From positions 1 through 33,524 of the forward strand of contig CAYHHK010000033.1 of assembly GCA_964356415.1 (NCBI GenBank): a stretch of DNA of 33,524 nucleotides. The letters are read 5' to 3'. The stretch comes from JAPLDB01 sp964356415 (GTDB taxonomy: Bacteria > Bacteroidota > Bacteroidia > AKYH767-A > 2013-40CM-41-45). Below are positions 17,077 to 26,164 of this stretch, piece after piece (within the stretch, counting starts at the first letter, position 1; every line of letters starts with the position of its first letter). The position numbers and the translations under genes were made by a program. Under the pieces are notes generated by a model, which saw only the letters and a list, made by a program, of their open reading frames with translations, searched no databases and was not told where the DNA came from.

Positions 17077-17087
17077 AACATATTGTT

Positions 17088-17119
17088 GAGGATAAGGCTG
17101 CTGCCAACAGGCAGTCCTC
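17088..17119 (+). other. Stem-loop in the murG-murC gap
   Basis: An inner stem CTGCC (17101-17105) / GGCAG (17110-17114) with loop AACA, and an outer stem GAGGA (17088-17092) / TCCTC (17115-17119), with an 8-nt bulge on the left side. It ends 6 nt before the murC start. There is no T-run, so it is not a standard terminator; RNA processing or translational control are possible. Confidence 0.35.
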
Positions 17120-17125
17120 GTTAAA

Positions 17126-18526
17126 ATGAATTTCGATAACTTAAAATCGGTTTACTTCATAGGCATTGGAGGCATTGGGATGTCGGCTATTGCAAGGTAT
17201 TTTCATGCCCATGGAAAAAAGGTTTCCGGATATGACAAGACCCCTACCCAACTAACAGATGAGCTGATACAGGAAGGAATTGAAGTTCGCTTTGTTGACG
17301 ACGCCACAGAAATTCGGAACCGAAATTTAGAAACCGAAAGCTGTTTAGTGGTCTATACACCGGCCGTTCCCAAAGATCACCGCGAACTAAGCTACTTTCT
17401 GCAAAATGGTTTCGCCGTGATGAAACGCTCTCAGGTACTTGGAGTTATCACAGCAAATCACTTTACGATAGCAGTCGCGGGAACCCACGGAAAAACGACT
17501 ACATCCTCCATGATAGCCCATATCCTGAAATCATCAGGCGTAAACTGTACCGCTTTTCTGGGGGGTATTTCCAAAAACTACAACTCCAATTTAATCCTTC
17601 CGGAAGATGCGTCAAAAAAATCGGTAGTGGTGGTGGAAGCTGACGAATACGATCGTTCTTTTCTGACGCTGCACCCTGATATTGCTGTTATCACGAGCAT
17701 GGATGCAGACCACCTCGATATTTATGGTGACCAAAATTACATGGAGGACTCCTATCGGATGTTTGCGAAGCAAATTAAGAACAATGGCGTCCTTATTACG
17801 AGAAGCGGATTACCAGTTGGGAAGATAGACGCAGTACAAAAGCAGTATTCCCTCAGTGAAAACGTTGATTTTTCAGCTTCTGATATTCATATAAAAAATC
17901 ATCAGTATTATTTCAACTGGCATAACCATGTCAGCTCAATAGAAAACCTTGCCACTTTAATGCCGGGAAGGCATAATGTGGAAAATGTTATCGCGGCTAT
18001 AGCTGTTGCCCGAGAATTAAAAATTCCGCATGAAAAAATTGCAGAAGCTGTTCACTCATACTCAGGTGTAAGAAGAAGATTTGACTACCAGGTTAAAACG
18101 GATGAGTTGGTTTATATAGACGATTACGCCCATCATCCGGAGGAACTGCGTGCCTGTATTTCATCGGTAAGGGAATTGTATCCTGGAAGAAAAATTACAG
18201 GGATATTTCAGCCTCACCTTTTCACTCGCACAAGGGATTTTGCAGATGGATTTGCAAAAAGTCTTTCACTTCTTGACGAACTCATCTTGCTGGATATTTA
18301 TCCTGCCCGTGAGCTGCCCATTGAAGGCGTTACCTCTGGATTGATATTGAATAAAATGTCCATTCCTAACAAGACATTGTGCAGAAAAGACTGTGTGATG
18401 GCGGAATTGAATGCAAGAAAAGTTGAAGTTTTGCTGACCCTTGGTGCGGGAGACATTGACCAGCTGGTTGATCCAATCAGAAATTACTTAAACACAACAA
18501 CGCAAAAGTCCTCAGTTAAGAGATGA
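17126..18526 (+). CDS. murC: UDP-N-acetylmuramate--L-alanine ligase MurC
   Basis: Cytosolic ATP-dependent ligase that attaches the first stem-peptide residue, L-alanine. The 466 residues start with the Rossmann motif FIGIGGIGMSAIARYF (11-26), then the P-loop VAGTHGKTTTSSMI with K123, the VVEADEYDRSFL segment, SMDADHLDIYGD, and the C-terminal DDYAHHPEELRA and FQPHLFTRTRDF motifs that separate MurC from Mpl. The position after murG is the usual order. Its stop overlaps the ftsQ start (ATGA). No ddl follows, unlike in proteobacterial clusters; D-Ala-D-Ala ligase must be coded elsewhere. Confidence 0.97.
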   Translation: MNFDNLKSVYFIGIGGIGMSAIARYFHAHGKKVSGYDKTPTQLTDELIQEGIEVRFVDDATEIRNRNLETESCLVVYTPAVPKDHRELSYFLQNGFAVMKRSQVLGVITANHFTIAVAGTHGKTTTSSMIAHILKSSGVNCTAFLGGISKNYNSNLILPEDASKKSVVVVEADEYDRSFLTLHPDIAVITSMDADHLDIYGDQNYMEDSYRMFAKQIKNNGVLITRSGLPVGKIDAVQKQYSLSENVDFSASDIHIKNHQYYFNWHNHVSSIENLATLMPGRHNVENVIAAIAVARELKIPHEKIAEAVHSYSGVRRRFDYQVKTDELVYIDDYAHHPEELRACISSVRELYPGRKITGIFQPHLFTRTRDFADGFAKSLSLLDELILLDIYPARELPIEGVTSGLILNKMSIPNKTLCRKDCVMAELNARKVEVLLTLGAGDIDQLVDPIRNYLNTTTQKSSVKR

Positions 18527-19341
18527 AAAAATTCAAAGTCAACATTGACTGGAAGAAAGTTTTTCGCATTGGGCTTCGCGTACTCATCATCGCAGGATTC
18601 CTTGCCAGCGTGGGTTTCTCGGAACACAGCAGGAATGAAATGCCATGCAAAAAGATCATCATCAACGTGGATGATTCACTCGGAAACAGTTTTGTTCAGC
18701 AGGGAGATATCGAACAGCTAATCAGGAATAAGTTTGGAAAACTGAAAGGGGAACCTTTAACTTCTATTAACATATCTCTGTTGGAAAAAATCATTGATGG
18801 CAACCCCTTTGTTTTAAAAGCACAGGTATTTTCAACCGTTGATGGAAATCTGATTGTGGAGGTAAAACAACGCACCCCGGTGGTACGTGTGATCAATGCT
18901 TTCAATGAAAGTTTTTACATCGATGACTGTGGTGTTTTGATGCCGATGAACGATCAGTTTTCGGCTCATGTACCCGTCGCAAACGGAAACATCTTTAACA
19001 GGGAAACAGAACAACGGATCAGAAAAGTCACTGAAAAAGAGATCAGTGACACAACTTTTTCCCCGACTTTATTAGAGAAGATTTTTATGGTGAGCAATTA
19101 TGTGCACAACCATGAATTCTGGAATGCACAGATCGAGCAGATATTCATCAATATGACCGTTGAGATAGAATTGATACCAAGAGTAGGAAATCAAACGATC
19201 CTGTTCGGAAATGAAAAAGATTTAGATGAGAAATTCAGCAAGCTGTATACGCTGTACAAAGAAGGCTTAAGCATAACAGGCTGGAATCAGTACAAAACTA
19301 TTAACGTAACATTCAAAGACCAGGTGGTCTGTTCAAAATAA
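18523..19341 (+). CDS. ftsQ: Cell division protein FtsQ
   Basis: Bitopic divisome scaffold protein. The 272-residue product has a short basic cytosolic part, a membrane span at about 14-30 (VFRIGLRVLIIAGFLASVGF), and a periplasmic region. Residues about 40-112 fit a POTRA domain: the IIINVDDS strand, the QGDIEQLIRNKFG helix, the NISLLEKIIDGNPFV helix, and the LIVEVKQRTPVVRV strand. The FYIDDCGVLMPM segment after it matches the FtsQ core. Overall sequence identity to model FtsQ is low, as is usual in Bacteroidota; the call rests on topology plus its place between murC and ftsA. Confidence 0.88.
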   Translation: MKKFKVNIDWKKVFRIGLRVLIIAGFLASVGFSEHSRNEMPCKKIIINVDDSLGNSFVQQGDIEQLIRNKFGKLKGEPLTSINISLLEKIIDGNPFVLKAQVFSTVDGNLIVEVKQRTPVVRVINAFNESFYIDDCGVLMPMNDQFSAHVPVANGNIFNRETEQRIRKVTEKEISDTTFSPTLLEKIFMVSNYVHNHEFWNAQIEQIFINMTVEIELIPRVGNQTILFGNEKDLDEKFSKLYTLYKEGLSITGWNQYKTINVTFKDQVVCSK

Positions 19342-19345
19342 AATT

Positions 19346-20653
19346 ATGGTAAACTCAACAACAGGTGGTGGCAATGATATCATTGTAGGTCTTGACATCG
19401 GTACAACAAAAATTGCAACCATTGTTGGCCGCAAAAACGAATTCGGCAAAATTGAGATCTTGGGGCTTGGCAAAGCTGAGTCGCTAGGTGTTACCCGAGG
19501 AGTGGTTACCAATATCGCCAACACGATTGAAGCCATAACAAAATCAGTCAAGGAGGCATCTGAAAAGTCAAATGTCGATATCGGAACTGTTTACGTCGGC
19601 ATTGCAGGACAGCATATCAAAAGTCTTCAAAACAGGGGTATGCGGGTGCGCCCAAATACAGATGATGAAATTTCTCAGGCTGACATTGATGCCATGGTGG
19701 GAGACATGCACAAACTGGCCATGCTGCCCGGTGAAGAGATCATTCATGTAATTCCCCAGGAATACATTGTGGACAATGAACAGGGCATCAAAAACCCTAT
19801 CGGAATGTCAGGAAACCGCCTGGAAGTCAATTGCCACATCATTACCGGACAAATGACTGCCGCAAAAAATATTTACAAGTGTGTGAGAAGGGCAGAGCTT
19901 GAAACAGCAGGCCTCTTTCTGGAACCGCTTGCCTCTTCTTCCGCTGTTCTCACAGAAGAAGAAACAGAAGCCGGAGTGGTGCTGGTAGACATTGGCGGCG
20001 GAACAACAGATATCGCAATTTTTCAAGACAGGGTGATTCGTCATACAGCTGTGATTCCTTTCGGTGGTAACGTAATTACAGAAGACATCCGTTCAGGATG
20101 TTCCATAATACGCAAGCACGCTGAACTTCTGAAAACCAAATTCGGTTCAGCTGTTGCAAGCGAAAATCTCGACAGCGAGATAGTTTCCATTCCCGGATTA
20201 CGCGGCCATTCACCAAGAGAAATATCCGTGAAGAACCTTGCTCACATCATCCAGGCACGCATGGAAGAGATCATTGAGCACGTCTATTATGAAATAAAGA
20301 ATTCAGGACTGGAAAATAAACTAGCCGCAGGAATTGTAGTAACCGGGGGAGGCGCACAGCTACGTCACATCGTTCAACTCATTGAATACGTGACCGGAAT
20401 GGACGCACGCGTCGGGTATCCGAATGAACACCTTGCTTCTGATACTGATGAATTAAAAAGCCCAATGTTTGCAACAGCTGTTGGTCTCGTAATGAAAGGT
20501 TTTGAGGAATCGGAGCGCAAACGGATCAGCCAGCCTTTGCCTGTTGAGGTTGATACACATACACCGAAACAACCCACAAATACCCTTGGCACATTCTTCG
20601 AAAAAATAATGGTGTGGCTGAAAACTGAAGAAGAAGACAAAGAGCTTAAATAA
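19346..20653 (+). CDS. ftsA: Cell division protein FtsA
   Basis: Actin-like ATPase that ties FtsZ filaments to the membrane. The 435 residues show the phosphate-1 loop VGLDIGTTKIATIVG, the FtsA-specific 1C region, the phosphate-2 motif VVLVDIGGGTTDIAIF, the adenosine motif GIVVTGGGAQLRHI, and a C-terminal amphipathic helix candidate (TFFEKIMVWLKT, about 417-428) for membrane binding. A long linker sits before this helix. It starts 4 nt after ftsQ and lies 43 nt before ftsZ, so the two are very probably co-transcribed. Confidence 0.97.
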   Translation: MVNSTTGGGNDIIVGLDIGTTKIATIVGRKNEFGKIEILGLGKAESLGVTRGVVTNIANTIEAITKSVKEASEKSNVDIGTVYVGIAGQHIKSLQNRGMRVRPNTDDEISQADIDAMVGDMHKLAMLPGEEIIHVIPQEYIVDNEQGIKNPIGMSGNRLEVNCHIITGQMTAAKNIYKCVRRAELETAGLFLEPLASSSAVLTEEETEAGVVLVDIGGGTTDIAIFQDRVIRHTAVIPFGGNVITEDIRSGCSIIRKHAELLKTKFGSAVASENLDSEIVSIPGLRGHSPREISVKNLAHIIQARMEEIIEHVYYEIKNSGLENKLAAGIVVTGGGAQLRHIVQLIEYVTGMDARVGYPNEHLASDTDELKSPMFATAVGLVMKGFEESERKRISQPLPVEVDTHTPKQPTNTLGTFFEKIMVWLKTEEEDKELK

Positions 20654-20696
20654 ACTTTTGTTACAACTGCAAAACTTAACTTAATACAAACGCAAT

Positions 20697-22208
20697 ATGG
20701 AATTTGATTTATTAAAAGACAAAACATCGATCATTAAGGTGATCGGTGTTGGGGGGGGGGGCAGCAATGCCGTGAACCACATGTACAGACAAGGAATTAA
20801 AGGAGTGGAGTTCTTTGTGTGCAATACAGATGCACAGGCATTGGAAATCAGTCCGGTTCCATCGAAAATTCAGCTCGGCCTGAGTTTAACTGACGGACGT
20901 GGAGCTGGATCAATGCCTGAAGTTGGGCGCAATGCAGCCATTGAGAATATCGATGAGCTGAAAAGAATATTGGGCGACAATACCAAAATGGTATTCATTA
21001 CTGCCGGAATGGGTGGAGGTACAGGTACAGGCGCTGCACCGATCATTGCACAGGCAGCCAAGGAAATGGGAATCCTCACAGTCGGAATTGTAACTGTTCC
21101 CTTTCAGTTTGAAGGCAAAAAACGCAAGGACCAGGCAGATTTGGGAATCGATGAGTTGAAGAAGAATGTGGATACCCTGCTTATCATCTGCAACGACAAG
21201 TTGCGTGAGATGTATGGCAATCTCAAACTTGGCGAAGCATTTAATCATGCCGATGATATTTTAACAATTGCCGCCAAAGGCATTGCCGAAATTATCACTG
21301 TAACCGGTTATATCAATGTTGACTTTGAAGATGTGAAAACGGTGATGACAAACAGCGGACGTGCAATCATGGGCTCTGCAATTGCCGGAGGCGATAACCG
21401 GGCGCTGAATGCAGTTCAACAGGCACTGGCATCTCCATTGCTTGACGATAGCAACATTGTAGGTGCACGCTACATACTGATGAATATTGCTTCAGGCAGC
21501 AATGAGGTTACAATGGATGAGATCGGAAGCATTACAGATTATATCCAAGACGAAGCAGGACTTACGGCTGATATCATCTGGGGCAATTGCTATGATGAAG
21601 CACTCGGAGATAAATTAAGCGTGACCATCATCGCTACAGGTTTTAAAACAAAGAGCGAACAGGAACTGGAAGCAGACCGCACCAAGAAAATCGTTCATGA
21701 TCTCAATGGAGATTCACGTAAAGAGGTCAAGACCAATCCTGTTGCAAAAAGTGAAGTGAAAGAGCAAACAGCGGTTAGTAGCGATGAGCCCGTTCTTGTT
21801 ACAAGGCAAACGCATCAAGACCTTACTTTTGAATTTGAAATTGCAGGCAATACGCTGAAGGATAATATCAGCACGCCAATGGCTGATAAGACTGAGAATC
21901 CACAGCCGAAATCAGAAAAGGCAATTCATGCAACGAGCCAGCCCGCTATTGTTGATCCTGTGGATGAACAACTCAAAAAGTCGCGTGAACGGATCCAGAA
22001 ATTGAAAGCGTTGAGTTACAGGATGGCCAGCAATATGAACATTGCAGATATGGAAAAGGTCCCGGCCTATTTACGACAGGGAGTAAAGCTTGACAATATT
22101 CCTCACAGCAGTGAACCACACATATCAAGATATACATTAAGTGCAGAAGAAGAAAAGAAACCGGAATTGCGTCAAAACAACTCTTACCTGCACGACAATG
22201 TAGATTAA
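20697..22208 (+). CDS. ftsZ: Cell division protein FtsZ
   Basis: Tubulin-like GTPase that forms the Z-ring. The GTPase domain covers about residues 10-320 with GVGGGGSNAVNHM (17-29), the FVCNTDAQAL segment, and the tubulin signature GMGGGTGTGAAP (104-115). A variable linker at about 325-445 is rich in charged residues and prolines. The conserved C-terminal part (VPAYLRQGVKLDNIP, followed by ISRYTLSAEEE) fits the Bacteroidota FtsZ tail that contacts FtsA. At 503 residues it is longer than the E. coli protein (383) because of linker and tail. An 11-G run (20751-20761) codes for the first glycine motif; the frame is intact here. A terminator follows. Confidence 0.97.
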   Translation: MEFDLLKDKTSIIKVIGVGGGGSNAVNHMYRQGIKGVEFFVCNTDAQALEISPVPSKIQLGLSLTDGRGAGSMPEVGRNAAIENIDELKRILGDNTKMVFITAGMGGGTGTGAAPIIAQAAKEMGILTVGIVTVPFQFEGKKRKDQADLGIDELKKNVDTLLIICNDKLREMYGNLKLGEAFNHADDILTIAAKGIAEIITVTGYINVDFEDVKTVMTNSGRAIMGSAIAGGDNRALNAVQQALASPLLDDSNIVGARYILMNIASGSNEVTMDEIGSITDYIQDEAGLTADIIWGNCYDEALGDKLSVTIIATGFKTKSEQELEADRTKKIVHDLNGDSRKEVKTNPVAKSEVKEQTAVSSDEPVLVTRQTHQDLTFEFEIAGNTLKDNISTPMADKTENPQPKSEKAIHATSQPAIVDPVDEQLKKSRERIQKLKALSYRMASNMNIADMEKVPAYLRQGVKLDNIPHSSEPHISRYTLSAEEEKKPELRQNNSYLHDNVD

Positions 22209-22335
22209 TAATTATTCGTTAACCGCTATACGCTAGCAGAAACAGCCGGTACAGGACGATTACTGATGATTAGAATTAACCATTAGCTATTAACGATCAA
22301 GATACCGTTTCATGTTGAGTTTGCTTTTCTAACAT

Positions 22336-22367
22336 GGCCCCGTTTGGTAAGCGGGGCCCTTTTTTTT
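22336..22367 (+). terminator. Rho-independent terminator of the dcw operon
   Basis: A perfect 7-bp GC stem, GGCCCCG (22336-22342) with CGGGGCC (22352-22358), a 9-nt loop, then one C and eight Ts (22360-22367). It lies 127 nt behind the ftsZ stop. It has no T-run on the minus strand, so it serves the dcw operon and not anmK. Confidence 0.85.
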
Positions 22368-22385
22368 GGAGATATCTTTACAAAC

Positions 22386-23450
22386 TTATGGATGGTAAAT
22401 TGCGCCTCCGCTGGAATCACGTGAAGCCCCCGTCACACTGCGAAGGCAATTTATTTCATTTCTCCAGCGCAGCGTTCCCAAAAACGCAAATATCAGGGCT
22501 TCTTTAAACTCTATGATCTGTTTACCCGGCAGTACAATTTCGGACTTGCAATGGGCCTTCATCCTCTCTGCGAGGAAAGAATTATAGGCACCTCCACCGG
22601 TCACAAGCATGCTTCCGGAAGGCCTATCAATTCGATTTACAATATCTGAAATCTGGATTGCAATATGCTCACAAAAGGTGCGAAGCATATCCTCAGGGGA
22701 AGCTGTGTCCTTCTCAAGTATGGTGAAAAAGTATCTTTCAATATCCTCCCGGCCAAGTGATTTTGGAAACTGATTTTTGTAAAAGGGAACTGCATTTAGC
22801 TTGTCAAGAAGTTTCAACTGAACCTTTCCCTTCTGTGCAAGTTTGCCGCCCTTGTCGTAGTTCCTTCCCAGCTTCAGCGCCAGGGAATTCATGACAATGT
22901 TTACAGGGCAAATGTCAAATGCTATCCTGCTGCCGTTTTGGTCAAAGGAAATATTTGCAATACCTCCCAGGTTTAAGCAGCTTGTATATGAGCCGAACAA
23001 AAACTTATCTCCAATAGGAACCAATGGGGCCCCCTGTCCTCCCAGTGCAACATCTGCCGACCTGAAATCACATACTACCGGCAATCCACATGCAGCACTG
23101 AGGGCTGCCCCGTCACCTATTTGCGTTGTAAATCTCTTTTGTGGCTGGTGAAAAACTGTATGACCATGAGAGGAAATAAAATCAGCTTTTGCTTTTTTTT
23201 CTTTTAAAAATTCCTTTACAAGGTTTCCAAGAAACCTCCCATAAGCGACATGCTCCCCGGCAAATACAGAAGCCTTTGTTTGTCCAAGCGAGGCAAGATC
23301 TCTTCTTTGCTTTGCTGTATAAGTTATTGTTTCAGCCGCTTCAATTTTGAAACTCCAATTGCCTCTGCTTTTTTCAAAAACACATAGCGCAATATCCACT
23401 CCATCCAGTGAAGTGCCGGACATTAAACCCACGACGCTGTACCTGTTCAT
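22386..23450 (-). CDS. anmK: Anhydro-N-acetylmuramic acid kinase AnmK
   Basis: Cytosolic ATP-dependent kinase in peptidoglycan recycling; opens the 1,6-anhydro ring of anhydro-MurNAc while phosphorylating it to MurNAc-6-phosphate. The 354 residues match the family: the N-terminal GLMSGTSLDGVDIAL (8-22), the FISSHGHTVFHQP motif, QIGDGAALSAACGLPVVCDFR, the CLNLGGIANIS motif and the VTGGGAYNSFL motif near the C-terminus. It lies behind a terminator at the end of the gld operon, so it probably has its own promoter. No murQ (the next pathway step) is in the window. Confidence 0.95.
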   Translation of the reverse strand: MNRYSVVGLMSGTSLDGVDIALCVFEKSRGNWSFKIEAAETITYTAKQRRDLASLGQTKASVFAGEHVAYGRFLGNLVKEFLKEKKAKADFISSHGHTVFHQPQKRFTTQIGDGAALSAACGLPVVCDFRSADVALGGQGAPLVPIGDKFLFGSYTSCLNLGGIANISFDQNGSRIAFDICPVNIVMNSLALKLGRNYDKGGKLAQKGKVQLKLLDKLNAVPFYKNQFPKSLGREDIERYFFTILEKDTASPEDMLRTFCEHIAIQISDIVNRIDRPSGSMLVTGGGAYNSFLAERMKAHCKSEIVLPGKQIIEFKEALIFAFLGTLRWRNEINCLRSVTGASRDSSGGAIYHP

Positions 23451-23510
23451 CCTGCGAATCTCTGATTAATATTTGATTTATAAAATCTCCAAAGATTTCC
23501 CTTACAATTC

Positions 23511-23547
23511 AAAAACGAAAGCGGGCCATGAAATACATGACCCGCTT
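23511..23547 (-). terminator. Terminator of the gldKLMN operon
   Basis: Read on the minus strand: a 12-bp stem (23547-23536 with 23530-23519) with one G-U pair and a 5-nt loop, then TCG and five Ts (23515-23511). It lies 28 nt past the gldN stop and separates the gld genes from anmK. Confidence 0.8.
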
Positions 23548-23574
23548 TGCAATTCTTTTTAAGTAACCCGGAGT

Positions 23575-24435
23575 TTAATACTCCCACATATCATGTTCAA
23601 GGTTGGCGATCTCTGACTTGATTTTTTCTGATTCATACAAAGTCGCAATTCCTGTTTTGTAATCTCCGATAGTTCGGTCATATACGTTTGCTTCTTTGTA
23701 TATAAAACTGTTGAACATCCGCTTCTGGAAGATGTCGTCTAATGTCCTGCGTTCTGCATCATTCTGCCTGTTAAATGTCTCCGCACTTGCAAGCAACTTT
23801 CTACATTCGGGATAATAAAACCAGCACATTGCAATCTTCTGGTTTCCCTCGCGCACATTTCCTGCCTCATCTTTTGCATAAATCAAAGGAGCTATTCCGA
23901 TAATGCGCACTTCCATAACAGAACGCTGTTTGTCGAAATACCATTCTTCTTTTATACGGTAAGCAACTACATCATCATAGTTAAAGTCCTTGGCAATAAC
24001 AGTATCATACTCATCGTATGGAGGATCTGGGCGAGTTAAACGCTGCGTATCAACACGCGCACCACCGCGGGCTTCAACATCCTTCATGGTAATAGGAAGC
24101 ACAAAATCGTCGTTCATATAATCGTATGCAGTAAGTGTTCCTTCTTTGGTGGCACTTAACAACACATCAATCATATTTCTCCTGTCCCGTGTACTCTGGC
24201 TTGAAGGCCATTTCAGCGGAAGGTTTATTTTTTCATTGAGGTCAATAATACGCCAGATCTTCTTTGACCACATCACATCTGCTTCGCGCAGGTATGGATA
24301 TGCCAAAGGAGAACGGGTAGGCGTATTTTCCTTTACATAAACTCCGTCAAGCAATCCTACATTTTGATTGTTCTGAGCAAATGAAGTTGCTGCAGCAAAC
24401 AAAATTAGAACGAGGAGAACGACTTTACCTTTCAT
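23575..24435 (-). CDS. gldN: Type IX secretion / gliding protein GldN
   Basis: Periplasmic T9SS component that, with the lipoprotein GldK, forms the large outer-membrane-associated ring; homologue of PorN. The 286-residue product has a signal peptide (hydrophobic stretch 4-20, cut after SFAQ). The mature part carries family features: the VYVKENTPTRSPLAYPYLREADVMWSK type opening (here about 32-55), a WRIIDLNEKINLPLKWP segment, and the KEEWYFDKQRSVMEVRIIGIAP strand near the middle. It is the last gene of gldK-gldL-gldM-gldN, 17 nt after gldM and followed by a terminator. Confidence 0.95.
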   Translation of the reverse strand: MKGKVVLLVLILFAAATSFAQNNQNVGLLDGVYVKENTPTRSPLAYPYLREADVMWSKKIWRIIDLNEKINLPLKWPSSQSTRDRRNMIDVLLSATKEGTLTAYDYMNDDFVLPITMKDVEARGGARVDTQRLTRPDPPYDEYDTVIAKDFNYDDVVAYRIKEEWYFDKQRSVMEVRIIGIAPLIYAKDEAGNVREGNQKIAMCWFYYPECRKLLASAETFNRQNDAERRTLDDIFQKRMFNSFIYKEANVYDRTIGDYKTGIATLYESEKIKSEIANLEHDMWEY

Positions 24436-24452
24436 TGTATATTAAATTAAAT

Positions 24453-26108
24453 TTATTGCAATACAAACGTCATCGGTGATAGTTGTCTTGTTGATTGGTC
24501 TTTGGTATTAACCATTTTTCCTCTGATGTATTCGAAAAAAACTTTTGTCCCTGGTTTTGCACGTGCAAGAACCGACCTGCAATTCTCATCTAGTTGGTTT
24601 CCTTTTACAGTAAACTCAGCATACTCAATTCCTTTACCGGCGATTGACATTTTAAATTCTGTGATCTGCCAGAAGAGTTCGAAATAGAAATCCTTCATCA
24701 CAGGGATCATACTGCTTGCCATCAAAAGGTTCTTGTTGATCGGTCCGCCTTCGGCTTTGCCGCCCATGGTAGCAACAGGATTAGGAACACTCTTAACACG
24801 GTATTCGAAAGCGCCCATTGGCATTTGCTTGCCACCCACTTCAGCACTAACGCGAATTGTAGCTTTTCCACCTGTAGCAGCACTTACACTTGCGATATAA
24901 TGACCGCCTCCAAGTTTTGCATCCGGTGACAATGAAGCACCTGCTCCTTCGATAGAAGGTTTCACCTTATTGTTTGGAACGCCGGGAACTGAAATAGAAA
25001 CCGGATTGTCCAGTCCAATAAACAATACATTCATCTTATCAGCCGATACAACAGAATTTGGTTTCTGTGCTGTATAAGCGGTGTTGAAGTTGTAGTGCTT
25101 GTAAGAGCCATCAGGGTTTTTCACGCGGATAACACCGCCCCATTTTTGCTCTCCTTCTGATCCGGGACGGGAAGTATATTTCGCAAAACCACCCTCAGTT
25201 GGCAACGGCGTTCCTTCACAACCTTTGCAAGCCACACCATTCGAATCAGTAGATGCCCCAATAAATACTTCAGGAGCCAGTGTTGAAGATGTAGCAGACA
25301 GAAAAACATCTGCTTCATAATTAGAACCAATGGTAACAACAGTGCTAACAGGAATAATTGCAGGCTTCAGCAAGTCAAACTTGATAATTTTTGCATCCAC
25401 AGAAGCAATCAGGTTGTCAATAATCTGGGATTCAGAATTCCGGATATCTCCCTGAAACTTTGTTAACAAAGCAACTGAAGCCACTACGGGATTGTGATAA
25501 AACTTCGACATTTCCCATGTGCGCTTTCCGTCTTCCTTGTATTCGGTACTGCTTGCATCAGGATCGGTAGTGTTTAAGAGTCCATCCAAACGCTTTTTAA
25601 AATCTGCCTGCATATCTGTCGGGACATCCTTCAGCATGTTCTTCTTATATTCTTCAATTTTATTCTTGAATTCGGTTGCCTTGGCGCCTGTGCCGTCATT
25701 GGCATCTCCGCACATCATGTGAGTCGGTGTGTCATAGTCATCCTTCTTCTCCATATCACGTAGATCCGGTGTCTTGTCTTCGGGTTTCAAACCGTCACTA
25801 AGACGAACCATCTCTTCCTTCAGCGCTTGAATATATTTTACCATTGCGTCTGAAGCTTTCTTCACATCCAGTGCTTTTGCATTCACTTCGCCGTATTTTT
25901 TGGCGTCGTTTTGCATGGCCTGTTCAAAAGCTGCATAGGTATTCTTGTTTTTATTGTCAATGTTTGTTTTGGACACTTCCAGACTCTCATTTACAGTAAC
26001 GAAAGCGTTAATGATTTCTTTGGAAACGTTCAAAGCAAGTAAGGCTGTCAACACGAGGTACATCATGTTGATCATCTTCTGCCTGGGGGTCAATTTTCCG
26101 CCTGCCAT
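24453..26108 (-). CDS. gldM: Type IX secretion motor protein GldM
   Basis: Inner-membrane protein with a long periplasmic shaft; with GldL it forms the proton-driven motor of the T9SS and contacts the GldK/GldN ring. The N-terminus has the family sequence KLTPRQKMINMMYLVLTALLALNVS, whose hydrophobic part (about 13-29) is the single membrane helix. The rest of the 551 residues is periplasmic: a helical first domain, then beta-rich domains including VSVPGVPNNKVKPSIEG and a C-terminal FTVKGNQLDENCRSVLARAKPGTKVFFEYI segment. It sits between gldL and gldN in the canonical order. Confidence 0.96.
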   Translation of the reverse strand: MAGGKLTPRQKMINMMYLVLTALLALNVSKEIINAFVTVNESLEVSKTNIDNKNKNTYAAFEQAMQNDAKKYGEVNAKALDVKKASDAMVKYIQALKEEMVRLSDGLKPEDKTPDLRDMEKKDDYDTPTHMMCGDANDGTGAKATEFKNKIEEYKKNMLKDVPTDMQADFKKRLDGLLNTTDPDASSTEYKEDGKRTWEMSKFYHNPVVASVALLTKFQGDIRNSESQIIDNLIASVDAKIIKFDLLKPAIIPVSTVVTIGSNYEADVFLSATSSTLAPEVFIGASTDSNGVACKGCEGTPLPTEGGFAKYTSRPGSEGEQKWGGVIRVKNPDGSYKHYNFNTAYTAQKPNSVVSADKMNVLFIGLDNPVSISVPGVPNNKVKPSIEGAGASLSPDAKLGGGHYIASVSAATGGKATIRVSAEVGGKQMPMGAFEYRVKSVPNPVATMGGKAEGGPINKNLLMASSMIPVMKDFYFELFWQITEFKMSIAGKGIEYAEFTVKGNQLDENCRSVLARAKPGTKVFFEYIRGKMVNTKDQSTRQLSPMTFVLQ

Positions 26109-26164
26109 ATTCTATGGGTGGGTTAGCTTGTTAAGTAACTGGTTGATTAGGGTTGATGAAGTGT

